Assembly: GCF_001461695.1 (NCBI RefSeq)
Contig: NZ_AUTC01000199.1
Coordinates: forward strand, 180,126-244,125
Direction: 5' to 3'
DNA: 64,000 nucleotides
Origin: Sinorhizobium fredii USDA 205
Lineage (GTDB): Bacteria; Pseudomonadota; Alphaproteobacteria; Rhizobiales; Rhizobiaceae
Shown one piece after another: positions 17,219 to 25,567 of the stretch. A program made the position numbers and the translations under genes. Under the pieces are notes generated by a model. That model saw only the letters and a program-made list of their open reading frames with translations, did no database searches and was not told the DNA's origin. The stretch's first letter is position 1. Each line of letters opens with the position of its first letter.

Positions 17219-18508
17219 ATGCCTCGGCTCTTCTGGAAGTTTTTCGCGACAATCTGGCTGACGCTCGCAACAACGGTCGCGATCATCATCCTCATGATCA
17301 ACATCTTTGAGATCCCGCCTCCCGCGCGCGAACAGGAACACCGGGAGCAAACGGTCATTCTGAACCTGACCGCGAACGTGCTGACGAGGGATGGCGGGGA
17401 TGCCGCCGCGCGGTTCGTCCGCGTCAGCGAGGAAACGCTACCGCTCGGCCTGACGATATCGGAGACTACGGCATCTGGTGCTTGTGCGGACGAGGGCAGG
17501 GCAGAGGTAAGATCCATCGTGAAAGACGGAATTTGCTACCGGATCTCCGTTTCCAAAGGGGCCAGCGCCATTCTCGACTACCTCGCCCTGTTGATGCCGT
17601 GGATCGCCATATTCGTCTCGAGCACGATATCAGCGGCAGCACTCGCGCGGTACCTCATTCGTCCCGTCGTACATCTCCGCGATGGCTTGAGTGCCCTCGC
17701 CCACGGCCGCTTCGACGTCCGTATCGGGGACAAGATGGCTGGGCGCAGGGACGAGGTTACCGCGCTTGCGCATGATTTCGATTCCAGTGCCGCGCGGCTC
17801 AAGGAGCTTCAGGATGCACAGCAGCGGCTCTTCCACGACGTCTCCCATGAACTACGTTCGCCCTTGTCTCGTCTGCAGGCAGTCGTGGGCGTGCTTCGGC
17901 AGAGCCCGGCAAAGCTCAATGCCATGCTGGACCGCATCGACCGCGAAGTTGAACGGCTCGATGCGCTGGTGGGCGAAGTCCTGACGCTGGCCAGGCTGAC
18001 GGCCAGATCCGGCCTGCCGCTGACAACGCAGACTCTGGACGTCGTAGAGCTCCTCAACGAAATCCTCGGCGACGCGGCGTTCGAAGCCCAGGCGCGGGAT
18101 GTCTCGATCACCACGAGTGTCGACGGCGTCTTCCTCGCCGACGTCGAAGGTGAGCTGATCTACAGGGCGCTTGAAAACGTCGTCCGCAATGCCGTCAAGT
18201 ACACGGCCGAGCATTCACGAATATCAGTGATTTGCGAGACGACGGCCGACCTTCTCAAGATCCGCGTTACAGATCAGGGACCGGGCGTGATACGAGACGA
18301 ACTCGAACGAATTTTCCAGCCGTTCTCCCGCGGGAAAGACGCGGTCCCACGCGGCGGATATAGACTCGGCCTGGCGATCGCCCGGCAGGCCGTCGAACGC
18401 CATGGCGGGCGAGTCTACGCATCGCTGCCGGACGGCGGCGGTCTCGCCATCACTCTCGAACTTCCGCGCAAGCCGACTGCACATCGTGCATCGGACGATC
18501 AAGCCTGA
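17219..18508 (+). CDS. Sensor histidine kinase, CpxA-like
   Basis: Membrane sensor kinase, 429 residues. Two membrane helices (about 9-31 and 121-147) bracket a short periplasmic domain of about 90 residues. HAMP follows, then the H-box FHDVSHELRSPLSRLQ with His210, and the ATPase domain with N-box (ENVVRNAVKYT), DQGPGV and a G2 box read as GGYRLGLAIA. It is paired with the upstream regulator and probably senses envelope stress or pump substrates; the signal itself is not known. Confidence 0.94.
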   Translation: MPRLFWKFFATIWLTLATTVAIIILMINIFEIPPPAREQEHREQTVILNLTANVLTRDGGDAAARFVRVSEETLPLGLTISETTASGACADEGRAEVRSIVKDGICYRISVSKGASAILDYLALLMPWIAIFVSSTISAAALARYLIRPVVHLRDGLSALAHGRFDVRIGDKMAGRRDEVTALAHDFDSSAARLKELQDAQQRLFHDVSHELRSPLSRLQAVVGVLRQSPAKLNAMLDRIDREVERLDALVGEVLTLARLTARSGLPLTTQTLDVVELLNEILGDAAFEAQARDVSITTSVDGVFLADVEGELIYRALENVVRNAVKYTAEHSRISVICETTADLLKIRVTDQGPGVIRDELERIFQPFSRGKDAVPRGGYRLGLAIARQAVERHGGRVYASLPDGGGLAITLELPRKPTAHRASDDQA

Positions 18509-18553
18509 ATCCGAATGGAGACCCCGGCTGGCGACAGATGCCGGCTTTTGGAT

Positions 18554-18579
18554 TTTACCCAACTTTACACTGCCTTTAC
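18554..18579 (-). promoter_or_regulatory. CpxR-like boxes before the DUF3313-like gene
   Basis: On the minus strand GTAAAGTTGGGTAAA (18568-18554) is a GTAAA-N5-GTAAA repeat, with a third GTAAA at 18579-18575. It shares almost the whole block GTWAAGYTGGGTAAAATCC with the site at 16452. It lies 61-86 bases upstream of the ATG at 18640. Confidence 0.6.
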
Positions 18580-18639
18580 CGCCATTAACGCTGGCATCGC
18601 TAGAACCTGAACCACGATCCCGGTTCAGAGATTTCGCAA

Positions 18640-19432
18640 ATGCTCTTTAGCTTCCAGCTACCCGAAATACGTCCGCAGGCAGTGCTCTGCGTGTTCCTGC
18701 TGTTAACGGTCTCCTCCTGCGCAAACGTACCCTTGCATCAGGGCGCGACGCTCGGTTCCTACGCGGGAATGACCGCCTCGGGCGGCACTCTGACAAAGGC
18801 GAAACTGCGGGTGGATCCGGCACCGGTTCTCGCCGCGCAGACAGTGAGAATCGTGCCGACGTCGGCGCAAATCGGCAGCGGCACCGCCTTCGACCCCAAA
18901 GACTTGGCGCTCGTCACCAACACCATCGACCGGGCGCTCTGTACCGGTCTCAGCGACCGCTTCAAGGTCGTGGCTCCAAACCAGCCGGCAGACCTCGTCG
19001 TCCGCGCGACGGTCACCGACATCGTCGCGACGAACCGGGCGGCCGCGGCGACCTCCACGGTCGCCTCGCTCGGCGTCGCAGCGATGCTCCCGGTTCCAGT
19101 TCCGAGGCTGCCGATCGGGCTCGGCGGCTTGTCCGTCGAAGCCGAGGCGGTCGGCCAGGACGGATCGCAAAAGGCGGCGATGGTCTGGTCGCGCGGCGCG
19201 CTCGTCCGCCTTCGGCACCGACTTCAGCCGCATGCTGGTCACCGGCCGAGACCCGTTCAAGGGGATGATGGCGATGCCGTCTATGCAAAAGATGAAGACG
19301 TCGCTCGGCGGCGATCCGAAATACGACGCATGCAGGGCGTTCGGCTCGGCTCCTGGCATCAAAGGTGTGGTCGCCGGTCAGTTCGGCCTGCCGCCTGGCT
19401 GGACCGACAAGGGCGCGTCAGCTCCCAAATAG
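18640..19432 (+). pseudogene. DUF3313-like lipoprotein, internal deletion/frameshift
   Basis: The first frame encodes a signal peptide with lipobox VSSC, then a DUF3313-type body (VRIVPTSAQIGSG, ALCTGLSDRFKVVAPNQPADLVVRATVTDIV) as far as KAAMVWSRGA near 19200. The rest of the family sequence continues in the next frame (SSAFGTDFSRMLVTGRDP, then GGDPKYDACRAFG and LPPGWTDKG) to the stop at 19432. From memory of the family roughly 15-20 residues between these halves are absent, so a deletion with a frame change around 19195-19205 is likely. The left frame alone would run to 19509 with an unrelated tail. Two CpxR-like boxes precede it. Confidence 0.7.
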
Positions 19433-19521
19433 CACTCGTTCGGCGACCGAGGATGCGGACGACTCGCTCTTGGGTATCCACAAGTAAATCAAGCAGATCG
19501 AGCGAATAAAGGATAATTGAC

Positions 19522-19881
19522 ATGAAGACAAATCTCCGGCTTGCGGTCACGTGCGCCACGATTGTTGCAGCAGGCCCCAGCATCGCCGCGGAGGGGCAGG
19601 CTTTCCTCCCGCCGGAGCAGGCCGCCGCCGTCCTCGCCGACGGACAGCCCTGGTCGGCGCTTGCGCCGGACGGCAAGACCCTCAAGGTCACCCTTAAGAA
19701 AGACGGCACCGGAAGCATCCGCGGCCCTCTGCCGTTTACGCTGTCCGTCACCTGGACGGTCAAGGGGGATGGGGTGTGCATCAACGGCAAAATGGGCACC
19801 AGGTGCCTTCGCTTTAACGAGGTTGCCGGAGGGCTTCAGGGCTGGGACGGCGACAAGCCCGACCTGAAGTTCAGCCGTTAG
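19522..19881 (+). CDS. Secreted hypothetical protein
   Basis: Not recognised at family level. The 119 residues open with a clear signal peptide (TNLRLAVTCATIVAAGPSIAA, cleavage after AxA near residue 23). A small soluble domain follows with two cysteines in GVCINGKMGTRCLRF, which could form a disulfide, and KVTLKKDGTGSI. It sits between the broken DUF3313 gene and a BA14K-like gene on the same strand. The periplasmic location is inferred from the signal peptide only. Confidence 0.75.
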   Translation: MKTNLRLAVTCATIVAAGPSIAAEGQAFLPPEQAAAVLADGQPWSALAPDGKTLKVTLKKDGTGSIRGPLPFTLSVTWTVKGDGVCINGKMGTRCLRFNEVAGGLQGWDGDKPDLKFSR

Positions 19882-19987
19882 AGACAGATCCCGAACAATT
19901 CCCAGGGTGTGCCAATCGGACAATCCGACCGAAATTCTCGGAAGTATTGGTGCCGCTTCACGCGTGAAAGCGAAATGAGGTACTTCG

Positions 19988-20266
19988 ATGAAATACGCAG
20001 CGATGATCGTCTCGGTGTCGTTTATACTGTTGGGTCAGTCGGCCGCCGTGGCGCAAGTCCCGCCTCCCGTGCTGCTTCCTCCACCATTGCTACCTGGCCC
20101 GCCACCGATTGTCGCGCCGCCTCCGCCGGAGCCCGACTACGCCCGCCGATATGATCCGAGGCACTCGGACTGGTGCGCGCACCGCTACCGCAGCTACAGG
20201 GCATACGACAATACCTACCAGCCCTACGAAGGGCCGCGAAGACTTTGCTATTCCCCTTTCAGCTAA
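19988..20266 (+). CDS. BA14K-like small secreted protein
   Basis: A 92-residue exported protein with a signal peptide (residues 1-23, ending VAQ), a proline-rich linker (PPPVLLPPPLLPGPPP) and a C-terminal tyrosine-rich block HSDWCAHRYRSYRAYDNTYQ ending in a second cysteine. The W-C...RYRSY...D.TY.PY.G.R..C spacing resembles the BA14K lectin-like family common in Rhizobiales. The function in the envelope is uncertain. AAATGAGGTAC lies upstream of the ATG. Confidence 0.75.
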   Translation: MKYAAMIVSVSFILLGQSAAVAQVPPPVLLPPPLLPGPPPIVAPPPPEPDYARRYDPRHSDWCAHRYRSYRAYDNTYQPYEGPRRLCYSPFS

Positions 20267-20465
20267 GTGGAAGCGATGAAGCAAAGCCCTTGGCCTGACA
20301 GTTCAGGCTGTCACTTTCCTCCCTAGATGCAACGTCCTCACCTGAGCGATTGGAAATGACGCGTCGAGTCGCAAAAGGCGCGGGGGAGGGAAGCGTCCCA
20401 CGGCGGTCGCGGTGCCGCGGAACAACAACCGAATCTCTCCAATGCTCCCTGACCGAGAAACCGAC

Positions 20466-21986
20466 ATGACGATCCTCCCCGCCAGACGAAAGGTGCCGTC
20501 CTCCAGAACCGGAACGACGAAGCTTGCGCTCAGTCTCTTGAGCATCTCGTTGCTTGCGGGCTGCGTCGTCGGGCCGGATTACGAGCAACCCCGGCTCGCG
20601 CTCCCGACCCGTTGGGGAAGCAAAGAGGAACAGAAGCCCGCCAAGCCGCCCGAGCTGTCACAATGGTGGCTGCAGCTTCGCGATCCGTTGCTCAACTCGC
20701 TTGTTGCCGAGGCAGTCGAGGGTAACCTCGACGTCGCCCTTGCCAAGGCGAAGATCCGCGAGGCGCGTGCGACCTATCGCGAGCAGCAGGGAACGCTTTT
20801 TCCCTCCGTCGACGGTTCAGTCTCGGCAACGCGGACGCGCTCGACGTCGTCGGTCGCCGGTTCGCAGCCGAGCGTCTACAGCCAATATCAGGGCGGCTTC
20901 GATGCAAGCTGGGAGCTCGACCTCTTCGGCGGCAACAGGCGCGGTCTGGAGGCTGCCCGGTACGGGGCGGAGGCGGCCGAGGAGGAACTGCGCGACACCC
21001 TCGTCACGCTCGTCGGCGATGTTGCCTCCTACTATATCCAGGCGCGCGAATACCAGTCGCTTCTTGCGCTCGCCCGGCGCTCGGCCGCGTCGCAGCGCGA
21101 GACGGCGAAGCTCACCCAAGAGCAATTCACGGCCGGCGAGGCAACAGGCGTCGACGACGCGAAGGCGGACGCGCAGGCGACGTCGACAGAGGCTGATATC
21201 CCGACCTATCAGATCTCCTACGCCCAGACCATTCATCGCCTGAGCATTCTGCTCGGCCAACCACCAGCGGCACTGGAGGGACGGCTGAAGAAGGGCGGCG
21301 CGGTGCCGCTGCCGAAAGCACCTGTCTCGACCGGGATCCCGGCCGAGCTCCTCGTGAACCGCCCGGATGTGCGGCTCGCCGAGCGGCAGCTTGCGCAATC
21401 CACAGCGAAGATCGGCCAGGCCGAGGCGAACCGCTATCCGTCGATCAGCCTGACGGGAAATATCGCGACCTCGGCGCTGAGCACGAGCGACCTCGGCAAG
21501 AAGTCGACGATCGGCTGGAGCTTCGGGCCAACCCTTACCGTGCCGATCTTTGAGGGCGGACGGCTCAAGGCCGCCGTCGACGTCGCCAAGGCCCAGCGCG
21601 ACCAATATTACGTCGCCTATCAAGCGGCAGTGCTCAGCGCGATGGAGGATGTCGAGAACGCCATCGTGTCACTGTCGCAGACAAGGACACGCTATGCGAA
21701 GCTCTCGTCCTCGGCCGCCTCCTACCGCCGCGCCGCCGAACTGTCGCGCACCCTCAACGCGGCTGGCGCCGTCGATTTCCTCGACGTGCTCGATGCGGAA
21801 CGGTCGCTCTATACCGCCGAAGAGGCACTGATCAGGAGCCGCGCCGATATCGCCATCTATTTCATCGCCCTGAACAAGGCGCTTGGCGGTGGTTGGGACG
21901 GTGGCATCGACGTGTCAAAGCCGGCCGTAGTCGATGTCAACACCGAGCCGCACCTGGCGCGCGCCAAGCCGCACAGTAGCGGCTAG
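20466..21986 (+). CDS. Efflux outer-membrane factor, NodT/TolC family lipoprotein
   Basis: Outer-membrane channel of a tripartite efflux system, 506 residues. The signal peptide ends in SLLAGC (Cys33), giving a lipid anchor, followed by the family opening VVGPDYEQP. Two TolC-like repeats are seen, with conserved ELDLFGG and PVSTGIPAELLVNRPDVRLAERQL-type blocks and a C-terminal LDAERSLYTAEEALIRSR. The ATG at 20466 is chosen over 20412 since the signal peptide starts here. It lies apart from the RND adaptor/permease operon but in the same region, and is the obvious third component. Confidence 0.93.
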   Translation: MTILPARRKVPSSRTGTTKLALSLLSISLLAGCVVGPDYEQPRLALPTRWGSKEEQKPAKPPELSQWWLQLRDPLLNSLVAEAVEGNLDVALAKAKIREARATYREQQGTLFPSVDGSVSATRTRSTSSVAGSQPSVYSQYQGGFDASWELDLFGGNRRGLEAARYGAEAAEEELRDTLVTLVGDVASYYIQAREYQSLLALARRSAASQRETAKLTQEQFTAGEATGVDDAKADAQATSTEADIPTYQISYAQTIHRLSILLGQPPAALEGRLKKGGAVPLPKAPVSTGIPAELLVNRPDVRLAERQLAQSTAKIGQAEANRYPSISLTGNIATSALSTSDLGKKSTIGWSFGPTLTVPIFEGGRLKAAVDVAKAQRDQYYVAYQAAVLSAMEDVENAIVSLSQTRTRYAKLSSSAASYRRAAELSRTLNAAGAVDFLDVLDAERSLYTAEEALIRSRADIAIYFIALNKALGGGWDGGIDVSKPAVVDVNTEPHLARAKPHSSG

Positions 21987-22176
21987 ACACAGGGCACATC
22001 GTTGAGGCGGACCTCTCTGGCTCGGCAGTTGGATCGCAAAGCTGCTCTTCAGGCGGGGCAGGCGAGGGCGTCACTGATCGGCACAATCGGAAGTTTGATC
22101 ATATGCCCGTCCGAGCTTCGCTCAGTTGGGGGACTGCGTCTCAGTGTAACTGCAGAAGGCGGTCAGACAAAAAGTT

Positions 22177-22204
22177 GGCGGCGGTGGGGAGAACCACCGC
22201 CGCC
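22177..22204 (-). terminator. Rho-independent terminator after small ORF
   Basis: An 11-bp perfect stem GGCGGCGGTGG/CCACCGCCGCC with a six-base loop, followed on the minus strand by AACTTTTTGTC. It lies 50 bases downstream of the small ORF at 22254-22424, and no other minus-strand gene explains it. Confidence 0.75.
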
Positions 22205-22253
22205 TGCCACCCTTTGCAATTTTGGTAACGTACAGCGGGTGGCAAGCTCGTAG

Positions 22254-22424
22254 CTAGATTCCCTGCAGGATGGTCAACACTGCATCTCTCTTTAGCATGG
22301 CCTGAATCTCGTAAAGGGAAGCGATCTGGGCAAAAAACTGGCCCACAAGCAGTCCCGACCACCACAAGCAGAGTGCGGTGGGGATAGCCACGGTGGCTAG
22401 CACGGTGATTTTATGCAGCGTCAA
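22254..22424 (-). CDS. Small membrane protein, hypothetical (56 aa)
   Basis: Not recognised. A TTG start at 22424 is preceded by a very strong ribosome site (GGAGGGAGGGG, spacing about 5); the in-frame stop just upstream rules out a longer form. The product opens with MTLHKITVLATVAIPTALCL, continues WWSGLLVGQFFAQIASLYEI and ends in a short charged tail with LKRDAVLTILQGI. Residues 6-32 form one membrane segment. A strong terminator 50 bases downstream supports an independent transcript. It could be a small membrane regulator or leader peptide. Confidence 0.55.
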   Translation of the reverse strand: MTLHKITVLATVAIPTALCLWWSGLLVGQFFAQIASLYEIQAMLKRDAVLTILQGI

Positions 22425-22578
22425 GTTCCCCTCCCTCCGCTAAACACCACTCGAGGATAAGACAACGGGCGCCGGAGGTCGCTTTCTCACGTCTAAAATA
22501 CATGAAGCAATGTGACGCACATTGTTCCGTCAGTTGCGAATGATGGCTCGAAGGGTCGCCTGTGATACCCGAGGGAAA

Positions 22579-23460
22579 TCAGCCAAGGACGAGCTTCGAC
22601 ATCAATGCGTGCAGTCCTCGCGCCACTTCGTAGCTGTTCTGCTGCTGTTGTTTCCGGCAGAAGAGCTCGCAACTCCACCACCCGTCGTAACCGGTGGCTT
22701 TGACAGCGTCAGCCCAGAGCTTCAGGTCGATCACTCCGGCGCCGGTCGGGACGTCTCTCAAGACCACTTCATTGGGAACTCCGCCGGAAAACGCCAACGA
22801 GTCGCACACGTGGACGCCGTAAATGATGTCCTTGTCGAGCCGGGCGACGTCGTCGGGAGTATCGCCGGACGTAAAGCAGTGCCAGAAATCGATGACCATT
22901 CGGATATTGTCGCGGGCGGCGGTCTCGATGATCATCAGTTGCTTTTCAATCGTGTTCAGCGGCGTCCAGGAAAGCGCCTCGAGGTAAACGAGAAGCCCAT
23001 AGCTGCGAGCGAGGTCGGCGATCTCGGATAGATTCCTCGCGGTGAGGGCGATTTGCTCCTCCAGAGTTAGGCCGAGCAACCCGCTGTAAAGGTTCGCTGG
23101 ACGGCCGGCTTCGTGGCGCAGCACCGCCTCCACATTGACGGGGCCAGTCAGCACCTGAACCCCTTTGGCGCCGGCCACGGAAGCGAGACGAAAGAGCTCC
23201 TCCGCTTCTTGCATGAGCTCTTTCTTCGCTTCGCCCTGGCGCTCTATGTCTATCAGGAAGCCCATCCCCGGTACGTTCACGCCCCGGAGCAGCTCCGCCA
23301 GCTCTGCCTCCGAAAACCCTGCTTCCAGAAATCCCCTTAGCTTAGCCGCGGACGCTTCTATCCCATCGAATCCGACCTTTTCAGCGATGTCGAGATCGGT
23401 CGCGAGCGTAGAATGTTTTGCGACAAGGGAGTGCAGCAGGAGCTGGTTCGTTTTGGTCAT
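22579..23460 (-). CDS. Sugar phosphate isomerase/epimerase family (AP endonuclease 2-type TIM barrel)
   Basis: A 293-residue TIM-barrel protein of the xylose-isomerase-like/AP2 superfamily. Metal-ligand type segments are visible: an early LDIAEKVGFDGIEASA, LVYLEALSW (Glu), MVIDFWHCF (Asp/His), YGVHVCDS (His) and a late YDGWWSCELF (Glu). Such enzymes include sugar and inosose isomerases/epimerases and 3-keto-glycoside lyases. The ATG at 23460 fits a GGAAAG site; 23466 (ATG) and 23469 (TTG) are alternatives. It follows the Gfo/Idh gene on the same strand and probably acts on the same compound. Confidence 0.85.
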   Translation of the reverse strand: MTKTNQLLLHSLVAKHSTLATDLDIAEKVGFDGIEASAAKLRGFLEAGFSEAELAELLRGVNVPGMGFLIDIERQGEAKKELMQEAEELFRLASVAGAKGVQVLTGPVNVEAVLRHEAGRPANLYSGLLGLTLEEQIALTARNLSEIADLARSYGLLVYLEALSWTPLNTIEKQLMIIETAARDNIRMVIDFWHCFTSGDTPDDVARLDKDIIYGVHVCDSLAFSGGVPNEVVLRDVPTGAGVIDLKLWADAVKATGYDGWWSCELFCRKQQQQNSYEVARGLHALMSKLVLG

Positions 23461-23523
23461 GGTCATCAATCTTTCCAGATGTGCAGTTGCCGCCAGGGTA
23501 GGACCGACACGCGCGCTGTGTGT

Positions 23524-24537
23524 TCATGAGCTCGCATCTGGTCGGATCGCCGTCGCTCGGCCGGTTCTCGCCGCCAAAGCCACTGCTTCGGTAGCGACCA
23601 GCGCCGCGAAACTGTCCATGCCAGTCGCCAGCGGGGAAGCTTCATTTCTCGCCGCGCCGACAAACTCTTCCAATGTGGCGGTGTGCAGATCTCGTTCACG
23701 CACGGGAACGAGCTCGTTACGGCCTGCGAGCCGACGCACCAGAACACCGGAGCCGCGCGAGCTCAATGTACCGCTTGCAATCAGCACGCCGTCGGTGCCG
23801 GCTGCCACCACCATGCTTTCGATGTCGGCTGTGCCAAAACTCTCATGCGCCTGGAGAAGGCCACCATCATCCATACGGATTGTATAAGCGAGATGGTTGG
23901 GCGAGCCGTTCGATTCCTTTGCGAAGGCAATCGCCTCGACCGGCTCAGCACCGGTAAGAAAGCGCGCGAGATCGATGTCCTCGGCGCAGACGTCGAGATA
24001 GACGTTTCCGCCATTGTGGGGCATCTCCCTCCTCCGATTTGGAGGGGACTGAAAGGGGCCGCCGCGCAAGATCGATAGGGACTGGACCGACCCGATCTCT
24101 CCTTCGAGAATTAACCGGCGCATCGTCTGGTGAATAGCGGAGGCTCGAAGGGGCTGGTTGACTGCGAGCAGCACTCCACCGTCCGCGCAGTGCTTGACGA
24201 GTCTTTTTGCGGTATTGCTGTCTTGCGATAGCGGGCCATCGCAGAGGATGTGCTTTCCGGCATCGGCCGCCGCGAGAACGTAATGTGGCCGACGCTTGAG
24301 AGTGGCGCTGATGTAGACGAACTTGACTGCCGGATCGGACCACACCCGCTGCAGATCGGTCGTCGCCTGGGGAATACCCAAGTCATTGGAGAAATGGAGG
24401 GCGTCTGCTCGGCTTTGGCTCACCACCCAAAGCGGCGAGTGCCCCATCGCACGGATGCCTGCAACCATGTGCTCGGTTGCGATTGTCCCGGTGCCCATAA
24501 CGGACCACCCTTCGTCGGCGTTCTGTCGCACTGCCAT
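23524..24537 (-). CDS. Gfo/Idh/MocA family oxidoreductase
   Basis: An NAD(P)-dependent sugar or inositol-type oxidoreductase, about 337 residues. The Rossmann motif is slightly unusual (WSVMGTGTIATEHMV), followed by VWSDPAVKFVYISATLKRRPHYVLAAADAGKHILCDGP, which sits in the place of the usual EKP block; the lysine normally found in EKP is replaced by DGP. NVYLDVCAEDIDLARFL holds the Asp/His-type catalytic area (Asp but no clear His). GCGAGGC favours the ATG at 24537; 24576 is an alternative. The changed motif could mean altered catalysis. It is divergent from the XRE regulator. Confidence 0.85.
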   Translation of the reverse strand: MAVRQNADEGWSVMGTGTIATEHMVAGIRAMGHSPLWVVSQSRADALHFSNDLGIPQATTDLQRVWSDPAVKFVYISATLKRRPHYVLAAADAGKHILCDGPLSQDSNTAKRLVKHCADGGVLLAVNQPLRASAIHQTMRRLILEGEIGSVQSLSILRGGPFQSPPNRRREMPHNGGNVYLDVCAEDIDLARFLTGAEPVEAIAFAKESNGSPNHLAYTIRMDDGGLLQAHESFGTADIESMVVAAGTDGVLIASGTLSSRGSGVLVRRLAGRNELVPVRERDLHTATLEEFVGAARNEASPLATGMDSFAALVATEAVALAARTGRATAIRPDASS

Positions 24538-24670
24538 GGTGCCTCGCATGTCAGCTTTTGACGCAGTGTGAGGCATGGCCGCTCACGCGGCAATTTCGCA
24601 TCCCATTGATGTCCTTCGCGAAAAGAAGTAGAGTGTGCTTCTCGTTGCTTCAGTTTTGGGACATGGACTG

Positions 24671-25495
24671 ATGGATCAGTTCGGGGGAAATGCAGCGGCT
24701 CTGGCGGCCAATCTCAGAACCCTTTGCGAAGGGCATGGATCGATCGCGGCGGTCTGTCGAAAGATCAACGTCAATCGGCAGCAATTCAATAAATATCTTT
24801 CGGGCGCTCACGTCCCCTCGGCATCCAATCTGAGGATGATCGCGAACTATTTCGGCCTAAGCGTCTCTATATTGTTTTCGGATCCGGACGAATTTCGCAC
24901 GCTCGTCGACGGCAATTTCTTCCATGCGATGTCCACCGCTCGCCAGCTACCGGAGTTTTCGCGCTTCGTGTCGAACATGATCGTCGAGAACAATTCGCTC
25001 GATAGCGACATTCTGGGTGTCTATGACAGGTATCAGTTTTCCTCCATCTACAAGGGCTTCGTTCTCAGGTCCGCCTTCTGCATCTATCGCAACAAGGAGT
25101 TCCTTCAGCACTATTATGTCGAGCGGTTCCCGAGCTTCGACGATCCAAAGAAAACGGAGTATGTGTTCAAATATTACGGCTTCTGTTTTCCCGTCGCCGA
25201 TCGCATCTTCACGGCCGATTTTGAGGGAATCCAGCGCAACGAGCTGACCTTCGGGGTCTATGCTCAGGTCAAGCGAAATTCCAAGAACTTCATGTTCGGC
25301 ATCGCGAGCGGGATTGCCGCGAACATGTTCAGGTCGCCATATTCCACGAAAGTGGCGCTCCACTACCGTGGACCGGGGCTATTGAAGCGCGAGCACCTCA
25401 ACAACCTGACGGTGATGGATCGGAATGACCCGTCCATACCACGGGAAGCCTTGCAATATCTGGGTGACGGGTCCGACATGATCCAGATGGGCTGA
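24671..25495 (+). CDS. XRE-type transcriptional regulator with C-terminal sensor domain
   Basis: A 274-residue regulator. Residues 5-70 form a helix-turn-helix of the XRE type (CRKINVNRQQFNKYLSG, then PSASNLRMIANYFGLSVS). The remaining 200 residues are a mixed alpha/beta domain with many aromatic residues and no family I can name; they probably bind a ligand. It diverges from the Gfo/Idh-isomerase pair and also lies just before the inverted histidine-rich gene, so it may control either. The ATG at 24671 is chosen because upstream residues are not part of the domain. Confidence 0.85.
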   Translation: MDQFGGNAAALAANLRTLCEGHGSIAAVCRKINVNRQQFNKYLSGAHVPSASNLRMIANYFGLSVSILFSDPDEFRTLVDGNFFHAMSTARQLPEFSRFVSNMIVENNSLDSDILGVYDRYQFSSIYKGFVLRSAFCIYRNKEFLQHYYVERFPSFDDPKKTEYVFKYYGFCFPVADRIFTADFEGIQRNELTFGVYAQVKRNSKNFMFGIASGIAANMFRSPYSTKVALHYRGPGLLKREHLNNLTVMDRNDPSIPREALQYLGDGSDMIQMG

Positions 25496-25567
25496 AGCCC
25501 GACCGCATGGCCGGGCCTGCATGTTTCCTTTAATTGCTCTGACGAGACGCATGACGCCGCAGAGTCG

